Shown here: positions 8,188 through 16,445 of the stretch, in pieces
Layout: each line of letters begins with the position of its first letter
How positions within the stretch are numbered: position 1 is the stretch's first letter
Assembly: GCA_963756895.1 (NCBI GenBank)
Contig: CAVWPI010000008.1
Coordinates: 186,001-250,000, forward strand
DNA length: 64,000 nucleotides
Direction: 5' to 3'
From: DASUAS01 sp963756895
GTDB lineage: Bacteria; Actinomycetota; Acidimicrobiia; IMCC26256; DASPTH01
Notes under the pieces: model-generated
The model's database searches: none
What the model was told of the DNA's origin: nothing
What the model saw: the letters and a program-made list of their open reading frames with translations, nothing else
Position numbers and translations under genes: made by a program

Positions 8188-9180
8188 ATGGGGACGATCG
8201 CACGGCGGTTGGTCCAACTCGTCGTCGTCGTCGTCCTCTCGACGCTGTTCGCGTTCGCACTGCTCCGGCTGTTCCCGGGTGATGCCGCCGACGCGGTGCT
8301 GCCCTACGGCACCAAGGCCCAGAAGGCCCAGTTCCGGGCCGACAACGGTCTCGACAAGCCGTTCCTCGAGCAGTACGCCACGTGGTTCGGCAACCTGGTG
8401 CAGGGCGACTTCGGCAAGGACTACCAGTCCAACACGCCGGTCGCCGACAAGCTGCAGACCGCGTTGCCGGTGTCGCTCCAGCTGATGCTCTACGCACAGA
8501 TCCTGGCCCTCGTCGTCGCAGTCCCGCTCGGCGTGTTCACCGCGTATCGCGCCGGCACCAAGTCGGACCGTTCCATCAACGCGGGCGCGTTCGCGCTGCT
8601 CGCGCTGCCCAGCTTCGTGCTCGCGCTCGCGCTCGCCTACTGGGTCGGCGTGAAGTGGCAACCCGACATACCGTTCCTGGGCCAGATCCCGGTCAGCGGC
8701 TACGAGCCGGGCTGGCTGGAGGCGGTGTTCGGCGCGCCCACGGGTGACATCGGGAAGCACTTCGGCACCATGCTGCTGCCGTCGATCGCACTCGCGGCAG
8801 GGTTGATCGCGGTGTACATGCGGCTGCTGCGCAGCGACATGATCGCGACGCTGCAGGAGAACTACATCACCATGGCCCGGTCGAAGGGCCTGTCCGACAA
8901 GCGGATCCTCTGGCGCCACGCGCTCCGGCCGTCGAGCCTCACGCTCCTCACCGTCGCCGGCCTCAACTTCGGCACCCTGATCGGCGGCGCGGTGGCCGTC
9001 GAGGTGATCTTCCAGATCCCCGGCGTCGGCACCTTGATCTACCAGGCCATCAACGCCCGCCAGATCGTCGAGTTGCAGAGCTACATCGCGATCATCGCCA
9101 TCGGCTACGTGCTCATCAACTTCACCATCGACGCGCTCTACGTCGTGCTCGACCCGAGGATCCGCCGTGCCCGCGCCTGA
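8188..9180 (+). CDS. ABC importer permease, DppB/OppB type
   Basis: A 330-residue inner-membrane permease of the peptide/nickel uptake family. The DppB layout is clear: an N-terminal helix (LVQLVVVVVLSTLFAFALL), a long periplasmic loop with NGLDKPFLEQYATWF, then five helices and the cytoplasmic EAA loop YITMARSKGLSDKRILWRHA that docks onto the ATPases. The C-terminus has EVIFQIPGVGTLIYQAI, a family signature. It starts 10 bp after the binding-protein stop and its end overlaps the second permease by 14 bp, so translation of the pair is probably coupled. Confidence 0.93.
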   Translation: MGTIARRLVQLVVVVVLSTLFAFALLRLFPGDAADAVLPYGTKAQKAQFRADNGLDKPFLEQYATWFGNLVQGDFGKDYQSNTPVADKLQTALPVSLQLMLYAQILALVVAVPLGVFTAYRAGTKSDRSINAGAFALLALPSFVLALALAYWVGVKWQPDIPFLGQIPVSGYEPGWLEAVFGAPTGDIGKHFGTMLLPSIALAAGLIAVYMRLLRSDMIATLQENYITMARSKGLSDKRILWRHALRPSSLTLLTVAGLNFGTLIGGAVAVEVIFQIPGVGTLIYQAINARQIVELQSYIAIIAIGYVLINFTIDALYVVLDPRIRRARA

Positions 9181-10183
9181 GCAGCCGACCGGCGCACCGA
9201 TGGCGGGCGATCCGCTGCGTGGGCTCGTCGGCGAGGCCGTGCACGGCACGCCGGTCGACGCGGGCACGATCGAGATCGCCGCGGTCGAGGTCGGACCCGA
9301 GGTTGGCGGTCGCCGCCGGAAGAAGGGCCTCGGCGTCGCGGCGTGGCTATCGATCGGCTGGCTCGCGCTCGTGGTCGGGCTCGCGATCCTGGCGCCGGTG
9401 CTGCCGATCGACGACCCCCGCGCGATCACCACCGAGATCGCCCGCCGCGGTCCGTTCGCCGAAGCCGGATCGGCGCCCGGTCACCTGCTCGGTGGCGACT
9501 TCAACGGGCGCGACATGACCTCGCGCCTCATCTGGGGTGGTCGCACGACACTCCTCGTCTCGACCCTCGCCGTCGTCATCGGGTTCGTGCTCGGCGGCAC
9601 CCTGGGCCTGCTCGGCGGCTACTTCCGCGGCAAGGTCGACGTCGTCGTGAGTTTGCTGCTCGACGTGTTCCTCGCCATCCCCGCGGTGATCCTCGCCCTC
9701 GCGCTGGTGACCATCCTGCGCACCCAACCGGGCACGAACGGCGGGGGCCTCGATCCCGAGGTCGCGCTGATCCTCGCCCTCGGCTTCGTGTCGATCCCGG
9801 TGCTCGGGCGCATCACGCGCGCGAGCACGCTCTCCTGGTCGGAGCGCGAGTTCGTGCTCGCGGCGCGCGCGCAGGGTGCGAAGCACCGCCGCATCATCTG
9901 GCGCGAGGTGCTGCCCAACGTGCTGCCGGCGATGTTGTCGATCGCGCTGCTCGGGATCGCGGTGGCGATCGTGGCCGAGGGCACGCTCGCCATCCTCGGC
10001 GCCAGCGTCGAGACCGACACGCCCACGTGGGGCAACATGATCGCCATCGGCCGCACCGCGCTGCAGCGCGCCCCCCACGTCGTGTTCGAGCCCGCGCTCA
10101 TGATCTTCTTCACCGTGCTCGCGTTGAACATGGTCGGTGACGTCGTCCGCAGCAAGTTCGACGTGCAGGAAGGTGGCCTGTGA
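9167..10183 (+). CDS. ABC importer permease, DppC/OppC type
   Basis: A 338-residue partner permease. It carries an unusually long, mostly polar cytoplasmic N-terminus of about 55 residues, then six hydrophobic helices and the EAA loop EFVLAARAQGAKHRRIIWREVLP. The end LNMVGDVVRSKFDVQ is close to the DppC consensus LGDGLRDALDP. The longest start is the GTG at 9167, which overlaps the upstream permease by 14 bp; an ATG at 9200 is an alternative that would avoid the overlap. It pairs with the upstream DppB-like subunit to form the channel. Confidence 0.92.
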   Translation: MPAPEQPTGAPMAGDPLRGLVGEAVHGTPVDAGTIEIAAVEVGPEVGGRRRKKGLGVAAWLSIGWLALVVGLAILAPVLPIDDPRAITTEIARRGPFAEAGSAPGHLLGGDFNGRDMTSRLIWGGRTTLLVSTLAVVIGFVLGGTLGLLGGYFRGKVDVVVSLLLDVFLAIPAVILALALVTILRTQPGTNGGGLDPEVALILALGFVSIPVLGRITRASTLSWSEREFVLAARAQGAKHRRIIWREVLPNVLPAMLSIALLGIAVAIVAEGTLAILGASVETDTPTWGNMIAIGRTALQRAPHVVFEPALMIFFTVLALNMVGDVVRSKFDVQEGGL

Positions 10184-11232
10184 GCATGCACGGCGAGGCG
10201 CTGCTCGAGGTCACCGACGTGGCCACGTGGTTCGACACCGACCGCGGTCTCGTCCACGCGGTCGACGGCGTGTCGTTCACGCTCGAACGCGGTCGCACGC
10301 TCGGGATCGTCGGCGAGTCGGGCTCGGGCAAGACGGTGCTGTCGCGCTCGATCATGGGCCTGCTGCCCAAGAAGGGCGTCGTGCGCAAGGGATCGATCAA
10401 GTTCGACGGGGTCGAGATCGGGCAGACGACGCCCAAGCAGATGCGCAAGTACTGGGGCGCCAGCATGGCGATGGTGTTCCAGGACCCGATGACCGCGCTC
10501 AACCCGGTCATGAAGATCGGGAACCAGATCACCGAGTCGATCAACACCCACCTCGACGTGAGCCGCACCTTCGCCCGCGAGCTGGCGGTGTCATTGCTCG
10601 AATCGGTGCGCGTCCCCGATCCCGAGCGCCGCATGGACGAGTACCCGCATCAGCTGTCCGGGGGGCTGCGCCAGCGGGTGTGCCTCGCGGTGGCGCTGGC
10701 GTGCGGACCGCAGCTCCTGCTCGCCGACGAGCCCACCACCGCGCTCGACGTCACCGTGCAGGCCCAGGTGCTCGACCTGCTCGAGGCGCAGCAGCGGGAG
10801 CGCTTCATGGCGCTCCTGCTGGTCACCCACGACCTCGGCGTGGTCGCCGGGCGCGCCGACGAGGTGGTGGTGATGTACGCGGGCCAGGTCGTCGAGAGGG
10901 CGTCGACCGGCACGTTGTTCTCCGACATGAAGATGCCCTACACCGAGGCGTTGCTGCGCTCGATCCCCAAGATCGCCGAGCCCAGCCACACCCGGCTCAC
11001 CGCGATCCCGGGGCGGCCGCCCGACCTCGTCAACCTGCCGACGGGGTGCCGGTTCGCGGCGCGGTGCGCGTACGTGCAGGATCGTTGCCGCGAAGAGCAG
11101 CCGCCGCTGCGCCCGGGCGCGGTGCCCGGACACGAGTTCCGTTGCTGGTTCCCGGTGGGTACACCCGAGGGCGACGACGCCTTGGCGCGCAACCAGGCCG
11201 CGGGCATCGACGCCGGCGCGGTCCCGACCTGA
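10180..11232 (+). CDS. ABC importer ATP-binding subunit, DppD type
   Basis: A 350-residue ATPase. Walker A is GESGSGKT, the signature motif is LSGGLRQRV, Walker B is LLLADEPTTALDVT and the H-loop is LLVTHDLGVV. The C-terminal oligopeptide-transporter extension, with PGRPPDLVNLPTGCRFAARC and a cluster of cysteines, is present; in characterised relatives these cysteines bind an iron-sulfur cluster. A GTG at 10180 overlaps the previous stop by 4 bp (GTGA); an ATG two codons later is also possible. It forms a heterodimer with the next gene. Confidence 0.94.
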   Translation: MSMHGEALLEVTDVATWFDTDRGLVHAVDGVSFTLERGRTLGIVGESGSGKTVLSRSIMGLLPKKGVVRKGSIKFDGVEIGQTTPKQMRKYWGASMAMVFQDPMTALNPVMKIGNQITESINTHLDVSRTFARELAVSLLESVRVPDPERRMDEYPHQLSGGLRQRVCLAVALACGPQLLLADEPTTALDVTVQAQVLDLLEAQQRERFMALLLVTHDLGVVAGRADEVVVMYAGQVVERASTGTLFSDMKMPYTEALLRSIPKIAEPSHTRLTAIPGRPPDLVNLPTGCRFAARCAYVQDRCREEQPPLRPGAVPGHEFRCWFPVGTPEGDDALARNQAAGIDAGAVPT

Positions 11233-12251
11233 TGGCCGGGACCGGTACCGCGCACCTGCGGCCGGAGACCGACGTGCTCCTGCGCGTCGAGGACCTCGTG
11301 GTTGAATTCCGCGCCGAGGGCGGCAAGGTGAAGGCGGTCTCCGGCATCAGCCTCGACCTCGTCGCGGGGGAGACCCTCGGCCTGGTGGGTGAGTCGGGCT
11401 GCGGGAAGTCGACCACCGGTCGCGCGGTCATGCAGCTCCCCCGCCCGACCTCGGGCACGGTGCGCTTCGACGGCGTGGAGCTCACCGCGCTGAAGGGCGA
11501 CGAGCTGCGCAAGACCCGCCCCCAGTTGCAGATGATCTTCCAAGACCCGATCTCGTCGCTCAACCCGCGGCGCAAGGTCGGCGACATCGTGGCCGAGGGT
11601 CTCGAGATCTGGCAGATCGGCGACGCCGAGTCCCGCACCGCGAAGGTCGACGAGACGCTCGCCGCGGTCGGGCTCGATCCCGAGACCGCGCGTGGTCGGC
11701 GACCGCACGAATTCTCCGGCGGGCAGTGCCAGCGCATCTCGATCGCGCGCGCAGTGATCACCGACCCGAAGGTGATCATCTGCGACGAGCCGGTGTCGGC
11801 CCTCGACGTGTCGGTGCAGGCGCAGATCCTCAACCTGCTCGAGGAGATGAAACACCGGTACTCGCTCACCATGCTCTTCATCGCGCACGACCTCGCGGTG
11901 GTGAAGAACGTGAGCGACCGCGTGGCGGTCATGTACCTCGGGAAGCTCTGCGAGGTCGGCGCGCCCGACGTGCTGTACGCGCAACCCGCGCACCCCTACA
12001 CGGCCGCGTTGCTGGCGGCGATCCCGGTGCCCGATCCCGCAACGCCCCCCGACGATGCCCGCGTGCTCGGTGGCGAGATCCCGTCGAACCTCAACCCGCC
12101 GAGCGGTTGTCGGTTCCGTACGCGGTGCCCCAAGGCGCAGGACCGCTGCGCCGAGGAGGAGCCCCAGATCCGCAACGTGGGTCCCGACCAGTACGTCGCC
12201 TGCCACTTCCCGCTGGCGCCGGGCGAGGCCATCGCGTTCGGCGACCGGTGA
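11232..12251 (+). CDS. ABC importer ATP-binding subunit, DppF type
   Basis: A 339-residue ATPase, the second of the heterodimeric pair. Walker A is GESGCGKST, the Q-loop lies in MIFQDPISSLNPR, the signature is FSGGQCQRISIARA (one residue off the usual GGQRQR), Walker B is IICDEPVSALDVSV, and the C-terminal extension contains PSGCRFRTRCPKAQDRC. The ATG at 11232 overlaps the upstream TGA by one base (TGATG). Together with the four preceding genes it completes a peptide/nickel-type importer. A MOSC gene follows with a 4-bp overlap. Confidence 0.94.
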   Translation: MAGTGTAHLRPETDVLLRVEDLVVEFRAEGGKVKAVSGISLDLVAGETLGLVGESGCGKSTTGRAVMQLPRPTSGTVRFDGVELTALKGDELRKTRPQLQMIFQDPISSLNPRRKVGDIVAEGLEIWQIGDAESRTAKVDETLAAVGLDPETARGRRPHEFSGGQCQRISIARAVITDPKVIICDEPVSALDVSVQAQILNLLEEMKHRYSLTMLFIAHDLAVVKNVSDRVAVMYLGKLCEVGAPDVLYAQPAHPYTAALLAAIPVPDPATPPDDARVLGGEIPSNLNPPSGCRFRTRCPKAQDRCAEEEPQIRNVGPDQYVACHFPLAPGEAIAFGDR

Positions 12252-12719
12252 GCGCGGGACGCCTGGTCGCGATCTACGTCGCACCGGGCGCGGGAGCGCC
12301 GATGGAGGCGCGCGATCGAGTCGGTGCGGTCGCGGGTGCCGGACTCGACGGTGACCGCTACGCCAACGGGACCGGCACGTACTCGGGCACCGGGCGCGGC
12401 GCGCGCGACGTCACCCTCATCGAACGCGAGGCGGTCGACGCGGTGCGCAGCACCGACGACGGCGGCGTCGACGTGGGTGAGGAGGAGACGCGACGCAACC
12501 TGGTGACCGAGGGCGTCGCACTGAACCACCTCGTGGGGCGCACGTTCCGAGTCGGCGCAGTGCGGATGCGGGGCGTTCGCCTGGCCGAGCCGTGCCTGTA
12601 CCTCGAGCAGCTCACCCGGCTGGCCGGGGTCCGTGCCGCGTTGGTGCATCGCGGCGGGTTCCGCGCCGGAGATCCTCGACGACGGCGAGCTGCGCGTCGG
12701 CGACCTGATCTGCTACTGA
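12248..12719 (+). CDS. MOSC-domain protein (frame break near the C-terminus)
   Basis: A protein of about 156 residues built of a MOSC domain, the sulfur-carrier fold shared with molybdenum-cofactor sulfurases. GLDGDRYANGTGTYSG and the cysteine in RLAEPCLYLEQL, where persulfide would be carried, are visible. The GTG at 12248 overlaps the stop of the last transporter gene (GTGA), so it belongs to that operon. One extra G near 12668 shifts the frame: removing it restores ILDDGELRVGDLICY and the TGA at 12717-12719. The gene then overlaps the convergent GYD gene by 7 bp. The link to the importer is by position only. Confidence 0.8.
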
Positions 12720-13033
12720 CCGGGACCGTGGTACTCGGCGTGCTTCGCGGCGGCGGCGTCGATCTCCTCCGGCGTGAGCAGCACGACGATCCTGATCGCG
12801 ACGAGCCCACTCGCGCCGACCGCGAGGCCGATGGCGGCCGCGGTGACGTTGTCGGGCAGCTCGCAGGTGACGAACACGTCGTCTTCCCCGAACGCGTAGT
12901 CGAAGGTCTCGACCCGCCCACCCAGCTTCTCGACCATCTCGGTGACCGAAGCTCGCCGGGCAGTCCCTCCCTTGGCGAGCAGGCCCTCTTCACCCTCCGC
13001 GGTATAGCTGCCGATGATCAAGTATCGGGGCAC
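12713..13033 (-). CDS. GYD-domain protein
   Basis: A small protein of 106 residues. It begins PRYLIIGSYTAEGEEGLLAKGGTAR after the initiator and contains GGRVETFDYAFGEDDVFVTCELPD, the typical pattern of GYD proteins (ferredoxin-like alpha/beta fold, function unknown). The GTG at 13033 is chosen because a GAGGAG ribosome site stands 8 bp upstream and the start then matches the family; the longer ATG start would add 13 unrelated residues. It is convergent with the MOSC gene and overlaps it by 7 bp. Confidence 0.85.
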   Translation of the reverse strand: MPRYLIIGSYTAEGEEGLLAKGGTARRASVTEMVEKLGGRVETFDYAFGEDDVFVTCELPDNVTAAAIGLAVGASGLVAIRIVVLLTPEEIDAAAAKHAEYHGPGQ

Positions 13034-13096
13034 GATGGTCTCCTCTGGTGCGCGCAACTGGGGCGCGCTCAAAGGAGCGTACAGAACGACTCGGTC

Positions 13097-13130
13097 TCGC
13101 GCTCGAGCGCGAACTCAAGCGCGAGAGTTC
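13097..13130 (-). terminator. Inverted repeats at the sulfatase 3' end
   Basis: TCGCGCTCGAGCGCGA at 13097-13112 is a perfect 16-bp palindrome. GAACTC at 13111-13116 pairs with GAGTTC at 13125-13130 across the sulfatase stop codon (13115-13117). The two elements overlap and could form alternative hairpins just after the gene. No U-tract follows, so the terminator call rests on position. Confidence 0.5.
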
Positions 13131-14725
13131 ACGTACCGCGGTGTACGCCGCATGCACGTCCGCGTCGTCTCGAGCACGTTCCGCAGCTCCCCGAGCGCAG
13201 CCGCCACCTCCGCGTCGGCCGCGAGGTTCGTCCGCTCCTCCGGATCGCGCGTGAGGTTGTGGAGCTCCCACTGCGACGCCACCTCCGACGAGTCGTCGAT
13301 GACGTCGTAGTAGCGGTTGAGCTTCCACAGCTCCGGCGCATTGCCGTCACCGGTCGGCAGGCCGGCGATGACCGACTCGACCTTGGCCGGCTCCCCCACC
13401 GGGTCGAAGTGCTTACCGGTGAACATGTTGGTGGAGCGGAGGCCCCGGGTCACCTGATCTTCGGTCATGAAGTACACCGGGGCGTCGACTGCATCGTCGC
13501 CGACCGACCCGGCAAGCAAGCGGGAGAGGTCGCGTCCGACCAGCGGTTGGGTTTCGACGTGGTGGCGCGCGACCTCGATCGCGGTGGCCTCCACGTCGAC
13601 ACCGGCGAGACCGAGCAGCGTGGGCAGCAGATCGACGTGGCTGGTCGCGATCTGCACGGCGGGCGCGCCGGTGTCGACGCCGGGGCCCGAGACGAGGAAC
13701 GGAACGCGCACCGACTCGTCGTAGGCGTTGTGCCACTTCTGCAACAGGCCGCCGTGCGCGCCGAGCATGTCGCCGTGGTCGGAGGTGAACACCACGATCG
13801 TGTTGTCAGCCAGCCGGCGCGCCTCGAGCTCGTCGAGGATGCGCATGATCGCGACGTCGACGAGCGTCTGGAGGAAGTGATAGAGGCGGCGGTAGGTGCC
13901 GTCCGTGTCCTGCGGGTAGAGCGCCTGCGGCCACACCTCCTTGAATTGGCGCTGGCAGTCGGGTCGACCCACGAACGAATCGGACTGCGACGGCGCCTCC
14001 GGGATCTCGGGGATGGCGTCGGCGATCGGCGGGAACCCGAGGACGTCCCACGCCGCGCCGGAGAACGCGATGTCGTGGGGGTTCACGAACGACGCGACCG
14101 CGAGCCACGGCACGTCGTCGTCGGCCGCGGCGATCTCGCCGAACAGGTCGACGACCTCGTTCGCGAACATCCCGTCGCGCGTGAACCCGGTGTCGGCCTT
14201 GTCGGCGCCGTGCGGTTCGCGGCCGATCCAGCCCGAGAAGCCGTAGGGGTCGAGACGATCGGCGCGGCGGTAGGCCTCGACCGCAGCCGGGTCGACGACG
14301 CCGTCGGCATCGTTGATCCGCAGGCTCTCGTGGGTGCCCGGAATGGTCAGGTCGGGGTGCGAGAGGTGCCACTTCCCCCGGTAGAACGTGCGGTAGCCGG
14401 CGGCCCGGAACCAGTCGCCCATCGTGGGCACGGTGTCGGGATCGAGGAAGTGCATGCCCGGGTCGGTGGACTGCTTCGCGAGCCCGTCGGTGTTGTTGGC
14501 GCCGTGGAGCGACGAGTACTGCCCGGTGAAGAGGGTCGTACGGCTCGGCGTGCACACGGTCGCGCCCGCGTAGTGGCGGTGAAGCTCCCGGCTCTGCGCG
14601 CGCAAGCGCTCGCGCGCGGGCAGTTGCGCGCGGCGGAACTCGGCGAGCGCGTCCATCTCGTAGGGCGGTGGGTACCGCTCCTCGTCGGTCATGATGAACA
14701 GCACATTCGGTCGCGCGGTCGTCAT
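13115..14725 (-). CDS. Formylglycine-dependent sulfatase
   Basis: A 536-residue type-I sulfatase. The active-site motif TVCTPSRTTLFTGQ carries Cys-x-Pro-x-Arg, the Cys of which is oxidised to formylglycine by a separate enzyme. Metal ligands are in VLFIMTDEER at the N-terminus and in VFTSDHGDMLGAHGG, followed by LLQKWHNAYDESVRVP; the sequence reads as a choline-sulfatase/arylsulfatase-like relative. There is no signal peptide, so it appears cytoplasmic unless the start is misjudged. Substrate is unknown. No formylglycine-generating enzyme is in this window, so it must be encoded elsewhere if this enzyme is active. The frame is intact. Confidence 0.9.
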   Translation of the reverse strand: MTTARPNVLFIMTDEERYPPPYEMDALAEFRRAQLPARERLRAQSRELHRHYAGATVCTPSRTTLFTGQYSSLHGANNTDGLAKQSTDPGMHFLDPDTVPTMGDWFRAAGYRTFYRGKWHLSHPDLTIPGTHESLRINDADGVVDPAAVEAYRRADRLDPYGFSGWIGREPHGADKADTGFTRDGMFANEVVDLFGEIAAADDDVPWLAVASFVNPHDIAFSGAAWDVLGFPPIADAIPEIPEAPSQSDSFVGRPDCQRQFKEVWPQALYPQDTDGTYRRLYHFLQTLVDVAIMRILDELEARRLADNTIVVFTSDHGDMLGAHGGLLQKWHNAYDESVRVPFLVSGPGVDTGAPAVQIATSHVDLLPTLLGLAGVDVEATAIEVARHHVETQPLVGRDLSRLLAGSVGDDAVDAPVYFMTEDQVTRGLRSTNMFTGKHFDPVGEPAKVESVIAGLPTGDGNAPELWKLNRYYDVIDDSSEVASQWELHNLTRDPEERTNLAADAEVAAALGELRNVLETTRTCMRRTPRYVNSRA

Positions 14726-14759
14726 AGGCGTGGGACGCTACCTGTCAGGCGCTTCCGCA

Positions 14760-15710
14760 TCATGCGCAGCGGAGCGTGGAGTACACGCCGCCGTGATCGG
14801 ACGGCCACCACATGCCGTTGATCGGCTTCGCCCCCCGCGTGGTCGCGATGCCCTTGGCGGTCGTGCGCAACGTGCAGCCCTTCCCCGGCTTCACCCACAC
14901 GTAGTCGATGCGCTCGTCGAAGCCCGCGCCTTCCTGGGTGTTCATCCCCACCCACGGGTCGGGCGCGGTGCCGCCCGCGGTGCACCCGGCGCGGTGGGTC
15001 GCGTCGCACTCGGGTCGTCCCGCCTTCAGCCACGCGTCGACGAATCCGGCATCGCGGAGGTGCGTGACCGCGGGCTGGTCGGGCGTCGCGTTGAGGTCAC
15101 CGCCCACCACGGTGAGTGCGGCGCCCTTCTTCGCGGTGAGGAAGTCGGCGACCTCGATGCCGTGACACTCGTTCGTCGTGATCCCGGTTGGGCACGCCGG
15201 TGGGCAGCGCCCCGGATCACACGGTGGGTTGTTGCTGCTGCTCGCGAAGTGCGCGGTGAGGAAGTCGACCGGGCCCTGCGGCGACGTGGCGCGCACCCAG
15301 TACGCCTCCCACGGCACGTTGGCGATGTCGAGCGCACCCTGTTCGACGATCGGCAGGCGCGTCAGCACCATCGCCCGGTCGGGCATCACACTGTCGGCCC
15401 ACGCGACCTCGTAGTCGCCGTCGCACCACGTCGGGACGCCGGGTGTGAGCAGCTCCTCGAGGCGCGCGCCGACCTCCTGGATGCCGACGAGGTCCGGGCA
15501 GCCGACCCGTTCGAGCCACTCGCCGAAGAGCTGGACCCGGTCGGGCGCCTGACAGCTGTCGGTCTCGGCCGGACAGAAGAGGCCGTGCAGCAGGTTCAAC
15601 GTGACGATGCTGACCGGCTTGGGTGCCGACTTCGCCGCGGCTGCCCACGGCGAAGCGACGAGCACTGCCGCGACAGCGAGCACGAGTGCGCTACCCCGCA
15701 GTGACCTCAT
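14760..15710 (-). CDS. Secreted endonuclease/exonuclease/phosphatase-family protein
   Basis: A 316-residue exported protein of the DNase-I fold. The signal peptide MRSLRGSALVLAVAAVLVAS is followed by an Ala-rich cleavage region. The first strand VSIVTLNLLHGL, the acidic QEVG, the GGDLNATPD and the terminal SDHGGVYSTL match the catalytic Glu, Asp-Asn and Asp-His pairs of the family. Eight or more cysteines suggest disulfides. The ATG at 15710 overlaps the preceding MOSC gene by 20 bp; an open frame further upstream would add residues before the signal peptide. Substrates could be nucleic acids, phosphoinositides or sphingomyelin. Confidence 0.83.
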   Translation of the reverse strand: MRSLRGSALVLAVAAVLVASPWAAAAKSAPKPVSIVTLNLLHGLFCPAETDSCQAPDRVQLFGEWLERVGCPDLVGIQEVGARLEELLTPGVPTWCDGDYEVAWADSVMPDRAMVLTRLPIVEQGALDIANVPWEAYWVRATSPQGPVDFLTAHFASSSNNPPCDPGRCPPACPTGITTNECHGIEVADFLTAKKGAALTVVGGDLNATPDQPAVTHLRDAGFVDAWLKAGRPECDATHRAGCTAGGTAPDPWVGMNTQEGAGFDERIDYVWVKPGKGCTLRTTAKGIATTRGAKPINGMWWPSDHGGVYSTLRCA

Positions 15711-16401
15711 CCCCCACCCCCATGGCCCCAGCCTGCACCACCCGAGCACCGATGGCGAGGCACCCGTCGCGTTCGCGGTTGACGACCTTGAGCACGTCGA
15801 GATCGCGGTCGATGTGATCCGGCTGCGGCCGCGTGATCATCACACACCGGCCGATGCGCTTGACGACGTCGAGGCGCACGTCGCCGACTGCGATCGTCGA
15901 ACCGACGAAGGCGTCCTCGCCGGCGCCGTCGAGCAGCACGTTGGCCCGGAACCGTCGGCGGTCCCACGCCCCGAGGGTGCCCGTCGACACGAGTGAGACG
16001 CGCGTGCGAGCCGAGTCGTGGAACGGACCCGGCGCGCCGTCGAACACGATCCAATCGGCTTCGCGTTCGGCGTCGAGCGGATTCTCGTAGCGGCGTTCGC
16101 CCACGTCGGTCGACGCCCGCAACTCGACGCGTCGACCGAGCCAGTCGGACAGCGCGTCGTCGTGGCACGCGACCCGTCCGTCGGGCAACGTGATCTCCGG
16201 GCGGGCGTTCGCACCGCAGTAGCGAGCGGACACGTACAGCAGCTCCGGCACTCGCCGCGCGGTCAGGCCGAGACCGGTGTCGACGTCGAACAGCGCGTAC
16301 GCGCGGTCACCGTCGATGCCCCCGTCGCGCACGGTCGCGTCGTCGAGTTGCTCGCCCTGGAGGGACTTGACGGGGAACCGCCACAACTCGACGACGCGCA
16401 C
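15691..16401 (-). CDS. MOSC-domain protein with N-terminal beta-barrel (YcbX-like)
   Basis: A 236-residue protein with the MOSC N-terminal barrel (VVELWRFPVKSLQGEQLD, GIDGDRAYALFD) followed by the MOSC domain. The conserved cysteine is in GRCVMITRPQP and the barrel-domain Arg/Lys pattern is intact. YcbX relatives use molybdenum cofactor to reduce N-hydroxylated compounds together with a reductase; here no ferredoxin domain is attached. The GTG start is at 16401. It precedes the secreted EEP protein with a 20-bp overlap. It is unrelated in frame and size to the short MOSC gene at 12248. Confidence 0.87.
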   Translation of the reverse strand: MRVVELWRFPVKSLQGEQLDDATVRDGGIDGDRAYALFDVDTGLGLTARRVPELLYVSARYCGANARPEITLPDGRVACHDDALSDWLGRRVELRASTDVGERRYENPLDAEREADWIVFDGAPGPFHDSARTRVSLVSTGTLGAWDRRRFRANVLLDGAGEDAFVGSTIAVGDVRLDVVKRIGRCVMITRPQPDHIDRDLDVLKVVNRERDGCLAIGARVVQAGAMGVGDEVTAG

Positions 16402-16445
16402 CTCGCAACGTTAGAGGGCAGGCGTTGGACGGAACGCGTGAGGCG

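Noticed and set aside
11726..14821. A 1031-codon plus-strand open frame.
   Set aside because: Its start overlaps the DppF coding region out of frame, the middle is the MOSC gene, and the rest runs antisense to the GYD and sulfatase genes with low-complexity Arg/Val-rich sequence. GC-rich DNA keeps such antisense frames open.
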